Source of the DNA: Saprospiraceae bacterium
Lineage (GTDB): Bacteria; Bacteroidota; Bacteroidia; Chitinophagales; Saprospiraceae
Assembly (NCBI GenBank): GCA_019634045.1
Contig: JAHQWA010000086.1
Span: forward strand, 1 to 49,336
Direction: 5' to 3'
DNA: 49,336 nucleotides
A program made the position numbers and the translations under genes. Positions within the stretch are counted from its first letter, which is position 1, and each line of letters starts with the position of its first letter. The notes beneath the pieces are model-generated. The model ran no database searches, was not told the DNA's origin, and saw only the letters and a program-made list of their open reading frames with translations. Positions 1-8,003 of the stretch are shown piece by piece.

Positions 1-2
1 CA

Positions 3-701
3 ACCAAAAAAGAAGAAATCGCCCCTACTCTATTTCCTTTTGACCCCAATACGGTATCGGAAGAGGAGCTACACCAATTGGGCTTGTCTTCGAAAGTAGC
101 CAAAACTTGGATCAATTTCCGGAACAAGGGCGGCGTGTTCCAGCATGCTGAAGATGTGAAGAAGATCTACGGTCTGCATGAAAATCAGTATGAACAACTA
201 CATCCTTTTATTGGCATTCCCAAGCGTGCAACTGTAGACACCGCGCTGGTGGCTAGCGCTAGGATCCCAACTGAAGCCATCCCCTCTTCCTATGATCGCC
301 GACCGCTAGTTATAGACATCAATCAGGCTGAGGCGTCCGAATGGGAACAATTAAAGGGGATCGGTCCAGCCTATGCTCGTAGAATCTTGAGTTTCAGGGA
401 AAAGTTAGGGGGATTTATCTCCATCGACCAAGTGGCAGACACCTATCACCTGCCGGATAGTACCTTTCAACTCATTCGCCCATTCCTGCGAAGCTCCCCA
501 ATTAATAAACCGATTCGGATTAATCAGGTGGACGCCAAAACGCTACAATCTCATCCCTTCCTAAGTTGGAAAGAAGCCAATGCTATCATCAATTATCGAT
601 ATCAACATGGTAAGTTCAGTCAATTAGATGACCTATATTCACTCCATGCCCTTTCTGAGGAGACAATCCTTAGAATCGGTCCGTATCTTAGTTTTGAGTA
701 A
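3..701 (+). CDS. Helix-hairpin-helix (ComEA-like) DNA-binding protein, 5'-truncated by the window
   Basis: The reading frame is open from the first bases of the window with no start codon, so the N-terminus lies outside; the TTG at 78 is only an internal codon. The visible part holds three successive ~60-residue helix-hairpin-helix units, each with a glycine-rich hairpin and a following GxF turn (for example LKGIGPAYARRILSFREK followed by GGF, and a later HGKF). This is the ComEA/PF12836 fold, which binds DNA backbone non-specifically. In Bacteroidota such multi-unit proteins often have an N-terminal membrane helix, which cannot be checked here. A role in DNA uptake is possible from the family but not shown. 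yraN, itself linked to DNA processing in some bacteria, follows after 35 bases on the same strand. Confidence 0.8.
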   Translation, partial: TKKEEIAPTLFPFDPNTVSEEELHQLGLSSKVAKTWINFRNKGGVFQHAEDVKKIYGLHENQYEQLHPFIGIPKRATVDTALVASARIPTEAIPSSYDRRPLVIDINQAEASEWEQLKGIGPAYARRILSFREKLGGFISIDQVADTYHLPDSTFQLIRPFLRSSPINKPIRINQVDAKTLQSHPFLSWKEANAIINYRYQHGKFSQLDDLYSLHALSEETILRIGPYLSFE

Positions 702-736
702 ATGAAAACTCTATTTCCCCAGAAAATTCAGCAGAC

Positions 737-1111
737 ATGGCCAGTCATAATGATCTAGGACTAAAAGGTGAACAACTCGCGCGCAGGTATTTAGAAGACA
801 AGGGCTATCGCATCATCGTCGCGAATTGGCGGCATGGCCGGGGTGAGATTGACCTCATCGCCGAATTCGAGGATACGCTTGTGTTTGTTGAGGTCAAGAC
901 CAGAAGTAGCGGTCATTTTGGTCAACCCGATGAGTTTGTTGGTCCTAAGAAGGAGCAACAAGTGGCTACAGCCGCCTGTGCCTATATGGAACAGGTTCGC
1001 TATCAAGGTGAAATTCGCTTCGATATTGTCGGTATAATCATTCCTGCTCATTCGAGGCCAGAAGTAAAGCACATTCAAGATGCCTTCTTCCCAGGTGTGG
1101 GTTGGGACTGA
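737..1111 (+). CDS. yraN: YraN/UPF0102 family nuclease-fold protein
   Basis: A 124-residue protein of the usual UPF0102 length. It opens with LGLKGEQLARRYLEDKGY, then NWRHGRGEIDLIAEFEDTLV and VFVEVKTR. The GEIDLIA and EVKTR motifs are the conserved acidic/lysine residues of the restriction-endonuclease-like (PD-(D/E)xK) fold, so the catalytic-type residues are intact. The family is present in nearly all bacteria, its role is still unclear, and a DNA-processing or Holliday-junction-like function has been proposed. The ATG at 737 places the conserved LGxxGE motif at the expected distance from the N-terminus. It follows the helix-hairpin-helix gene by 35 bases and converges closely on the minus-strand lipoprotein gene. 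Confidence 0.93.
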   Translation: MASHNDLGLKGEQLARRYLEDKGYRIIVANWRHGRGEIDLIAEFEDTLVFVEVKTRSSGHFGQPDEFVGPKKEQQVATAACAYMEQVRYQGEIRFDIVGIIIPAHSRPEVKHIQDAFFPGVGWD

Positions 1112-1120
1112 GGTATCGAA

Positions 1121-2068
1121 TTATAGTTTACCATCCCAAAAGGCATAGGTTGGGTGATCTTCTGATCCTCCAAGCAACTCTAGGAGTTCCTCCATCATAC
1201 TCGTCCTTTTCTCGTCGTAGCGATCCCTTTCCGCAGTAATCCAAGTTTTCACCGCCGTTTCTGTCTGCTTCACTTGGCTGAGTTTCATCACATTGTCGAT
1301 GTGAAATAGAGCATCATACCAGTTTTTCAAACCCGTCAATTCAGATAGCAATACAAATTGACAAACACTTTCTTTTTCAGGATCCCCAACTGCTCTAATC
1401 CCATCCAAGTCTGTCAAGGCATTGAGTAAACAGCGAGCATCAACCTCTTCATTTTGGATAGAGAATGCGTAGGCTTCTTTAAAGTTATCAAATAAGGATA
1501 AGGCCTCCGATTTGGGTAGATCGCTAGCTGTATTAGTCTTACTTTTTAAATCTTCGATGATATCGTGTGTACTATCATACACCATATCTAGCGTAATCAA
1601 GCTATGCACAGCCTGGGCCAACACTTCATCTCTTGGACTATTCTCCTCTTGGGTTTTGAACAGTGCTTCAGCTTCAGTAGCGGCCGCATCTGCTTCCTCA
1701 TACCGCTTGAGTTTCCAAGCAGCCAATGCCTTTACCGTCAGAGCGTTCCCTAATACATCGCTCTCTTGTAAGGCCCCTTTCTTCTTCAGCGCCTTGTCCA
1801 ACTTTTCCAAGGCACTCTGATACAATTGCGTATAGCTAAGGTTACTCGTGGTTCCTTCTTCTCCCTGGTCTAACACCTGACTCAGCGTAGGGACAGCCTC
1901 GGCCGGTGCATTTTCAAAACGCGTAGTCAAGACGTCTTTCATTTCCTTTTCGGCACCGCTGCTAAAATCTGCACTTGCCCCCTGGTACAACTGAATGGCA
2001 GGAAAACAGGCAGGCAGCAAGAGTACGGCTAAAAGACCAACTAGCGCGGAATAAGTATAGGATTTCAT
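1121..2068 (-). CDS. Putative lipoprotein of unknown function
   Basis: I read the start at the ATG complementary to 2066-2068 rather than the upstream GTG at 2200, because it gives a clean lipoprotein signal: a charged start, a hydrophobic run and a lipobox, LLLPAC. The mature part (about 315 residues in total) is mainly helical and rich in Ala, Glu and Lys. Segments such as ALTVKALAAWKLKRYEEADA look TPR-like, suggesting a helical solenoid. I recognise no named family. It lies directly downstream of the 1377-residue repeat protein on the same strand, about 130 bases after its stop (1 bp overlap if the GTG start were used), so the two are probably co-transcribed and may act together in the envelope. 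It converges with yraN, leaving only 9 bases between the stops. Confidence 0.7.
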   Translation of the reverse strand: MKSYTYSALVGLLAVLLLPACFPAIQLYQGASADFSSGAEKEMKDVLTTRFENAPAEAVPTLSQVLDQGEEGTTSNLSYTQLYQSALEKLDKALKKKGALQESDVLGNALTVKALAAWKLKRYEEADAAATEAEALFKTQEENSPRDEVLAQAVHSLITLDMVYDSTHDIIEDLKSKTNTASDLPKSEALSLFDNFKEAYAFSIQNEEVDARCLLNALTDLDGIRAVGDPEKESVCQFVLLSELTGLKNWYDALFHIDNVMKLSQVKQTETAVKTWITAERDRYDEKRTSMMEELLELLGGSEDHPTYAFWDGKL

Positions 2069-2199
2069 AGACTTTTGGTTTTGCGTGGTTGAATTCGTGA
2101 AATGAAACAGGGTACAAGCATTTTCCGATAATGGATCTAATGCTTGGCTTTGCTGGTAATCACATGCAACATGGGCTAAGGAGCCACGTTTTTGATACA

Positions 2200-5100
2200 C
2201 TATCCATTTTCCAATGCCAGGGCCTCTTCAAGTTCTTCGAGGCTGAAGGCTAGATTTTGATTAAGCTTATCAATCGCCCCTTGGATAGCCTGCAAGGCTT
2301 TATCGACCTCTTCCTGACTAGCAGGAACCTGCGATAAACGGAGCAAAAATAGATCGACCACAGCGGTGACTACTTCACTTTGGGTCAATGTCCAAGTGCC
2401 GGCAGATTGGTTATCTTCATCGTAGAGCTTAATGAATAAGCCTTCTAAGGCATAGCTGAGGACCAATTTCTTTCGAGTCCCATCTTCCATAACCACGTTG
2501 ACTAGCAACTGCTTACGGAAGGACACCGCCTGCAAACAAGCTTGGATTAATCTTCTAACCGCTTCGTAAGTCAAGCCTTGGTCCTTTGGAATAACCTCAA
2601 GCGCCTGGAAGATAATACGCAATAACAACTGTATCCATTTATCTCGGCTAATCCACTGCGGATTATTGGCTACGGCTTCCAATACCATCTCCACGATTTC
2701 GGCCATTTGTTCGATGGAAAGGCTCGGCTTCCATTTGCCTCGTTTGGGTTTAGTTGTTATGACACGCAAGCATTCCTCCAAAGCAATGGCCAATATATAC
2801 CTCGACCCCGTTGGTTTAACATCTGTAATTAACTCGACATGATCGGCGCTGTGTAATAAGACCAATCGCAGCATCTCTGGGAATAGATCCGGCAGGTCTA
2901 CCCGAGAGGCCTGCAAGGCACCAGCTGTATCTCTGACAATTTTCTGGAAAACAACATCCTTCGAAATCAACTCTGGGTAAGCCTCAATCACCTCTAAGGC
3001 AGCTTCCACGAGATCATCCATTCGATTTTCATCCCAAGAACCTCGTTTGGCTAAATGCTCATCCTCAAATAAGATTAGGTACAACAATAGAAGGATGGTC
3101 TTATCTGGATGTTCAGTCAGCAAAGTTTCCAACACATAATAAACCAGATCTTCTAAGAGGGCTAGGCGATCCTCCGCTCCATGATCAGCGGAGAATACAT
3201 ATACTAGTATAAGATCTAACACTTTATTAAGGAGTATGATCTTTTCTTCTCTCCTCCCCCATTTGATCTCATCTAAAATAGAGGGATGGAGAGCAGCGGC
3301 ACGTAAAACAATAGGGAGTAACCAAGCCAGCGTACGTTCCTTTAGTCTTTGTTCTTTTGGAATGCTCGCTAGTGCTTTGAAAGTCACCTTCAATACGGCT
3401 TCATAAATACTTCCCTCCCGTACCTTCGTCAGCAAGGCAGAAGGATATTCCACTAGCAGATCCAGGATATCTTCCACGATCTCTAGAAGTTCATCAGCGG
3501 TGAGTGATAAAGGAGGTTCTCCATTTGTTTCCACCTCTGCAATAGCCTCCAATAGCATTCTCAATGCCTCCACTAGCAAATACTTCGTTTCTCCCGCCTC
3601 ACTTGGAATCAATAGTTGGAGATTCTGTGCAGTGTTGGAAAGGACCAGGCGCGCGAGTTCCGGCAGCAAGCCAGCCTGCTTCCATGCCTTATTTTGCAGC
3701 GCTCCGCTAATCCCGACAATGATATTGCTCAAAGACACTTCTGTGGTGACCAATTGCGGATATTCTGCTAACACTTGTAAGCCCGCTTCGATCAATTCAT
3801 CAGCCAGGGCTGCGTCAAAGCCATCGCTATAATCCACATCGGGATCTTCGAATAGGATTAGATCTATCAGGATTAAGCCCTTACTATCTGGATGATACGC
3901 TAGAATCACATCCAGTACGTAATCTAGCAAGTCCATCAGAAGGGCTAAACGTGTTCCACCTGAGGTCTTTGAAGACTTGAATACAAAAGTAAAGAGGAGT
4001 CGTAAGGCCTTCTTCAGCACCGTTTCCCTGTCTGCCTGACTTCCCCATTTTATTGCAATCAAAACCTTTGGGCTGGAAGCTGCTGTAAACAAACTGAGTT
4101 TGATAATTGCTTCCAAGGTGGCCGGATCCAACCGCTCGGATCTCGATATCTCTTGTAAAGCACCAAAAACCTCCTGCAACACTGTTTGCAGCAAAGAGGC
4201 TTCCCCTGCTTTAGCTAACAACCACTCCGGATGCATCACCAGATGATCAAAGATCTCCTCAATGATCAGCAAGGCCTGTCTCCAGCTGATCTCAGGCTGC
4301 CACTTATCAGGGTCTTTGGAACTTGAGAGTCGGCTCAAGAGCGCTTCAAGTGCGCGTAGCAATAGATAGTTCGGTTTGCCCGCATCTGTTGGTACGATAA
4401 GAAATAGATTACGTCCGGTACAATCCAAGACCAAACGCAAAAGGTCCGGTAGTGCTCCCTTTTTCCGGAAGGAGGACGCCTCTAAGGCACCGGCAATACC
4501 GCTAATAATTTCCTGTAGAGAGACTTTCCCGGTCAATAGATCAGGATGGCTTTCCAGGACGTCCAGTGCAGCATTGATCAAGGCATCAGCTAGATCAGCA
4601 TTAAAGCCGCCACCATATTGAACATTAGGATCTTTGAATAGAATCAAGTCAATCAGTGCCAGACATCGTTCGTCCGGATACTCTCGTATCAGTACCTCCA
4701 GTACATATTCTAGCAAGTCTACCAACAATTCTACCCGCTGCCCAGGAGCTACCTTCTTCTTATCAAACACAAAGGCAAACACTAGATCTAGGGCTTTTTC
4801 CAGAATCACTACCTTCTCCTCGGAAGCCCCCCAAGGGACACGGTTTAGCACAGCTTGACTGGTAGCAATGGTTCGTATGTTGAGTTGAATGAGTAACTCC
4901 AGGACATCGAGATTGAGTCGTTCTCCCTCTGGTATTTTCGACAAGGCATCAAAACTAACTTGTAAGGCTTTCTTTAGTAGTTTTTCTCCCTCCACTTCTG
5001 CTAAGACCCATTCTGGGTTTAGCACCACCTCATCCAGAATATGATTAGCTATCGCTAAAATGTGGCGTTTTGAAAAGCGGGGCTTCCAGGGTCCAGGAGT

Positions 5101-6333
5101 TTGATGTATAGTGATAACCAAAAGGAATTCCCGGACTGCCTCTACCAGCAAATGTCGAGGGCCTTCCGATGGTTTACCCATGAGTGTAGACAGGTGGCTG
5201 GCCGTATGTTCCAATATCAGTCGGACCAACTCTGGCAGCAAGTCTGGTCGGTCTTGGATCCCCGCTTCTGCCATGGCCTTACTCACCCCTACTACGATAT
5301 GACGGAAGCCATCACGCTTCGCAATCAATTCTGGGTGAATCGCTATTACCTCAAAGGTAGATTTGACCAACCTATCCAGGGCATCGAGATTAAAGCCACT
5401 TTGCAGATTGAGTTTATCTGGATCTGTCAATATAATATCCATTAGGATACCTCCCGTCTTCTCAATGATCTCGCTCACCCCTTCATTGGTTTTAAAGATC
5501 AAGCCTGGTGCCTCAAAGACATAATAGCCTGCATTCTTCACCATACTGCGCATCAGCAGTTGCCCCCATTGCAGAGGCACCTCATCATCCTTCCGTTTCG
5601 AATGTTTAAAAACATCTTTAGCAATTCCAGCGGTAGTGGCTTCTATGAAAGCTTGTAGTTTATCATCCTTGGTGATTTCATCGCTTAGATCTCTGATCAC
5701 CTCTGCTGCCGCTATAAACAAACGGGGCACTACGACCTTAGACAGGTCCCTTAGGTCTTCAGTCTCACTGAATTCCACTCGATCTAGACCCGTGAGAAAA
5801 TGACGCATGGTTTTTCCAAAAGTGGAATTGACGTTCAAAGCCCCTGGCACCTGATTGAAATAATCAATCCCTATTTCTACCAAAGTACCTGCAACCATTT
5901 TTAGGGGCGTATTTCGGGGCTGGCTGCCGTCCTCCCACTGCTTCACGCGGAGTAGCGCTACTAGATCGTCCGTATTAACGCCGTCGTGATGTACATCTCG
6001 ATCTCTATCTTTCTTGAGTTGGAAGCTCAAGGTCTCATAATAATCTACATACTCCTCCTGTTCCTCAAGCAGTAAACCATTGTCAAACTTCTTGAATAGA
6101 AAATCGAGTCGCTCAATCTGTGCCACAAACTGTTGTCCCCCTTTGAGCTCATCATCGTCTCGGAAGAAGCGATGGGCACGATCGGCATTGGGTCGGACAT
6201 CAAACTTGGGAAGCGGGAGGAAAATGGTTTTGGACTTAGCACTTTTGGCGTAAGCCCGTTGGAGATTTTTACCAAGCTTTATAGCTGAATTAATAGCTAA
6301 AATGATAGCTTCGGCAGTTAACGAAATGGCCAT
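2200..6333 (-). CDS. Giant alpha-helical protein with four ~262-residue tandem repeats
   Basis: A 1377-residue protein with no family I recognise. Residues 1-290 form a non-repeated N-terminal region; 'AISLTAEAIILAINSAIKLG' at the very start is amphipathic or weakly hydrophobic rather than a clear signal peptide. From about residue 295 the sequence is built of four repeats. The landmark LIDLILFxDP recurs at residues 297-305, 560-569, 822-831 and 1083-1092. A second landmark (LxVLxxHPELI) recurs at about 327, 590, 852 and 1113. A third, xxxWG followed by a helix ending FxFVF, is at about 501, 763 and 1025, with a degenerate fourth copy. The repeats are Leu/Ala/Glu rich and probably make a helical solenoid. 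No catalytic motif is visible. The gene precedes the putative lipoprotein gene on the same strand. Confidence 0.85.
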   Translation of the reverse strand: MAISLTAEAIILAINSAIKLGKNLQRAYAKSAKSKTIFLPLPKFDVRPNADRAHRFFRDDDELKGGQQFVAQIERLDFLFKKFDNGLLLEEQEEYVDYYETLSFQLKKDRDRDVHHDGVNTDDLVALLRVKQWEDGSQPRNTPLKMVAGTLVEIGIDYFNQVPGALNVNSTFGKTMRHFLTGLDRVEFSETEDLRDLSKVVVPRLFIAAAEVIRDLSDEITKDDKLQAFIEATTAGIAKDVFKHSKRKDDEVPLQWGQLLMRSMVKNAGYYVFEAPGLIFKTNEGVSEIIEKTGGILMDIILTDPDKLNLQSGFNLDALDRLVKSTFEVIAIHPELIAKRDGFRHIVVGVSKAMAEAGIQDRPDLLPELVRLILEHTASHLSTLMGKPSEGPRHLLVEAVREFLLVITIHQTPGPWKPRFSKRHILAIANHILDEVVLNPEWVLAEVEGEKLLKKALQVSFDALSKIPEGERLNLDVLELLIQLNIRTIATSQAVLNRVPWGASEEKVVILEKALDLVFAFVFDKKKVAPGQRVELLVDLLEYVLEVLIREYPDERCLALIDLILFKDPNVQYGGGFNADLADALINAALDVLESHPDLLTGKVSLQEIISGIAGALEASSFRKKGALPDLLRLVLDCTGRNLFLIVPTDAGKPNYLLLRALEALLSRLSSSKDPDKWQPEISWRQALLIIEEIFDHLVMHPEWLLAKAGEASLLQTVLQEVFGALQEISRSERLDPATLEAIIKLSLFTAASSPKVLIAIKWGSQADRETVLKKALRLLFTFVFKSSKTSGGTRLALLMDLLDYVLDVILAYHPDSKGLILIDLILFEDPDVDYSDGFDAALADELIEAGLQVLAEYPQLVTTEVSLSNIIVGISGALQNKAWKQAGLLPELARLVLSNTAQNLQLLIPSEAGETKYLLVEALRMLLEAIAEVETNGEPPLSLTADELLEIVEDILDLLVEYPSALLTKVREGSIYEAVLKVTFKALASIPKEQRLKERTLAWLLPIVLRAAALHPSILDEIKWGRREEKIILLNKVLDLILVYVFSADHGAEDRLALLEDLVYYVLETLLTEHPDKTILLLLYLILFEDEHLAKRGSWDENRMDDLVEAALEVIEAYPELISKDVVFQKIVRDTAGALQASRVDLPDLFPEMLRLVLLHSADHVELITDVKPTGSRYILAIALEECLRVITTKPKRGKWKPSLSIEQMAEIVEMVLEAVANNPQWISRDKWIQLLLRIIFQALEVIPKDQGLTYEAVRRLIQACLQAVSFRKQLLVNVVMEDGTRKKLVLSYALEGLFIKLYDEDNQSAGTWTLTQSEVVTAVVDLFLLRLSQVPASQEEVDKALQAIQGAIDKLNQNLAFSLEELEEALALENG
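2203..5451 (-). repeat. Four in-frame coding repeats of ~786 bp
   Basis: Within the 1377-residue gene, four consecutive units of about 264, 262, 261 and a longer, more diverged terminal unit can be aligned by eye. In window coordinates they are roughly 4660-5451, 3874-4659, 3091-3873 and 2203-3090. Similarity is clear at protein level (LxLIxLILFxDP, YPxL, LLPELxRLVL, YLLxxAL, KWG) but strongly diverged at DNA level. This points to old internal duplications rather than recent expansion. Confidence 0.75.
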
Positions 6334-6480
6334 TGGTGTTTGTTTGCGTTTCTATGATAGGGATTTGGAACTGAACCCAAGAAGAATGCTAGATTCCTCA
6401 TTCCTGGGTCATTCCTGCTAAATTAAACGCGTAAAAATAATAAGTTGTTATTTCCGCTTAAGCTTTAGTACCTTTTAATT

Positions 6481-6488
6481 TAGCTTTG
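6481..6488 (+). promoter_or_regulatory. Candidate Bacteroidota -7 box (TAGCTTTG)
   Basis: TAGCTTTG matches the Bacteroidota sigma-A -7 consensus TAnnTTTG and lies 41 bases before the ATG of the histidine phosphatase, which gives a plausible short leader. I see no well-spaced -33 TTTG/TTG, so this is a motif-only call. Confidence 0.35.
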
Positions 6489-6529
6489 GCCGAAACTACT
6501 AAAATTCACTCAGATACAAAGTAAACATT

Positions 6530-7039
6530 ATGCTCAAATATCGTTCTTTAATACTAATCTTGTGCTTCCTTGGTAGCGCCTTTACCCCCTCCAAGGCTCA
6601 GGAATCGGCTGCCGCAACCACCGTTATTTTCGTACGTCATGCAGAGAAGGCTGACGATGGCACCCGTAATCCACCACTCAACATCTATGGTCAGCAGCGA
6701 GCTACCCGTTTGGCTCAGCTACTCCATTTATCAAACCTATCGGGAATCTACTCCACGCCCTTCCACCGAACACAGCAAACCGCCAAACCTTTGGCTACCC
6801 AACTAGGCTTAGACATTCAAGAATACCCTCCACTCAAACTGGAAGCTCTAGATGAGCTTGTAACAGCTCAAAAAGGAAAAACGATTCTCATTGTGGGACA
6901 CTCCAATACGGTCCCTGCAATGATTAACCATTTACTAGGTCAGGAAAAATTAGAACAACTCACTGAATATGAATACGACAAAGTGTTCATCGTTCAAGTC
7001 ACTGGAGATCAAGCGAATTTACTCCAATTAAGCTACTAG
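6530..7039 (+). CDS. Secreted histidine phosphatase (phosphoglycerate mutase/SixA-like)
   Basis: A 169-residue protein with a signal peptide (hydrophobic stretch ending near SKAQ, about residue 24). The catalytic core follows: VIFVRHAEK at 32-40 carries the phosphorylated histidine (H37) in the RH(A/G)E motif. The second-arginine region STPFHRTQQT includes R80, and the second histidine lies in ILIVGHSNT (H124). All catalytic residues of branch 1/2 histidine phosphatases are present. The length suits the small SixA-like or Bacteroidota periplasmic group rather than a glycolytic mutase, and the substrate cannot be told from sequence. The gene is monocistronic, with a hairpin terminator immediately downstream. 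Confidence 0.9.
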   Translation: MLKYRSLILILCFLGSAFTPSKAQESAAATTVIFVRHAEKADDGTRNPPLNIYGQQRATRLAQLLHLSNLSGIYSTPFHRTQQTAKPLATQLGLDIQEYPPLKLEALDELVTAQKGKTILIVGHSNTVPAMINHLLGQEKLEQLTEYEYDKVFIVQVTGDQANLLQLSY

Positions 7040-7046
7040 TAAGCTC

Positions 7047-7089
7047 CTTTTAGACTTCCAAAATCTTCAAGACTGCGGAAGTCTAAAAG
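7047..7089 (+). terminator. Hairpin terminator after the histidine phosphatase gene
   Basis: Perfect 13-bp inverted repeat: CTTTTAGACTTCC at 7047-7059 and GGAAGTCTAAAAG at 7077-7089, with a 17-base loop, starting 8 bases after the stop codon. There is no long T run directly after it. Its ACTTCC/GGAAGT core resembles other intergenic hairpins in this window. Confidence 0.65.
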
Positions 7090-7382
7090 CCCTCTCCCTC
7101 ATTTTGGCACGCTTTGTGCTTTTTTACTATATATCCATCCCATCCATCATTCCCACACCGGTTTACGTCTGCACCACAACCTTCGTTCCTTAAAAAATCG
7201 TTAAAGGTAGGCCTCAAGCGGAATTATTTTGCTTTTCAGAACATATATAGAATAGAGGTGTTTATTAGTCGATAAATGTAGCGAGACATCGCAAAAACAA
7301 ACAACTTATTGACCAATAGAAAACCATAACCTAAAGCCTATCGAAGCAGAAACATACTTTTTTTAACCTAAATAGTTGCCCC

Positions 7383-7568
7383 ATGAAAAAGCATTTTTCA
7401 AACAGACTCGAAGCCATCGATTGGATCGCCGAAAAAGCAGAAGATGAAAGCCAATTTGAAGTTATGCGAGAGCAATTAAACTTCAATTTCATCTACACTG
7501 GACAATACTTTGTAGAGTTTGGTAAGGAAGAAGGCGAGGTAGCTTGGTTGGAAGAGACTGCTTATTAA
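7383..7568 (+). CDS. Small acidic hypothetical protein (61 aa)
   Basis: A 61-residue acidic protein, MKKHFSNRLEAIDWIAEKAE onward, with alternating helix-like and strand-like segments (FEVMREQLNFNFIYTGQYFV). There is no signal peptide and no recognised domain. Balanced codon use, an ATG start and the absence of a competing gene support it as real, but the evidence is only compositional. It stands alone, about 340 bases after the phosphatase gene, on the same strand and upstream of the Oar-like receptor gene. Confidence 0.6.
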   Translation: MKKHFSNRLEAIDWIAEKAEDESQFEVMREQLNFNFIYTGQYFVEFGKEEGEVAWLEETAY

Positions 7569-8003
7569 TGGCTAAAAAACGCTCCGATTTGGCACAATAA
7601 AACGGGTGATTCTTCGCCCTCCCCTCCCTCTGTCCGCTCCAGACATTTTGTCCTAATTCTCGCTTTATTCTACCGTTTCCTTTAGTTAACTGCCTTTTCT
7701 TTGTTATTTTTGTACTAGCAAGAAATCTATCATACATCTAACGACTTTAGTCCCAAAGTAATCCCTATAGCTGAGGCATATAGCCAGACTCAGCAGTACT
7801 AGCCCTTAATACAGTTTTGTCAATCTAGCTAAAATGCGGGCTATTTAAACGTCCTCTTCAGCAGGGCTTCTCTGTCCAAGCCACTATTAATAGAAATACT
7901 TTTAGCAAAAAAACGGTCTGTAGCACCAGTCTCTTACTGTGGAAAATACTCTTAGTGCAAAGGTAGATTTCTCCAAATACACTTATATAAATCAAAATTA
8001 GTT
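7569..8003 (+). other. 435-bp non-coding leader upstream of the Oar-like receptor
   Basis: I find no convincing gene here. A minus-strand open frame at 7489-7737 overlaps the 61-residue gene and has no domain or signal. The interval contains TATTTTTG at 7705-7712, which fits the Bacteroidota -7 consensus TAnnTTTG; if used, it would give an untranslated leader of nearly 290 bases for the receptor gene. No riboswitch architecture was recognised. Confidence 0.4.

Noticed and set aside
2069..2200. GTG-started N-terminal extension of the lipoprotein at 1121-2068
   Set aside because: It would bury the lipobox LLLPAC behind 44 residues with no export signal.
5101..5445. 114-codon plus-strand frame inside the 1377-residue gene
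   Set aside because: Fully antisense to a well-supported repeat-coding frame; composition not protein-like.
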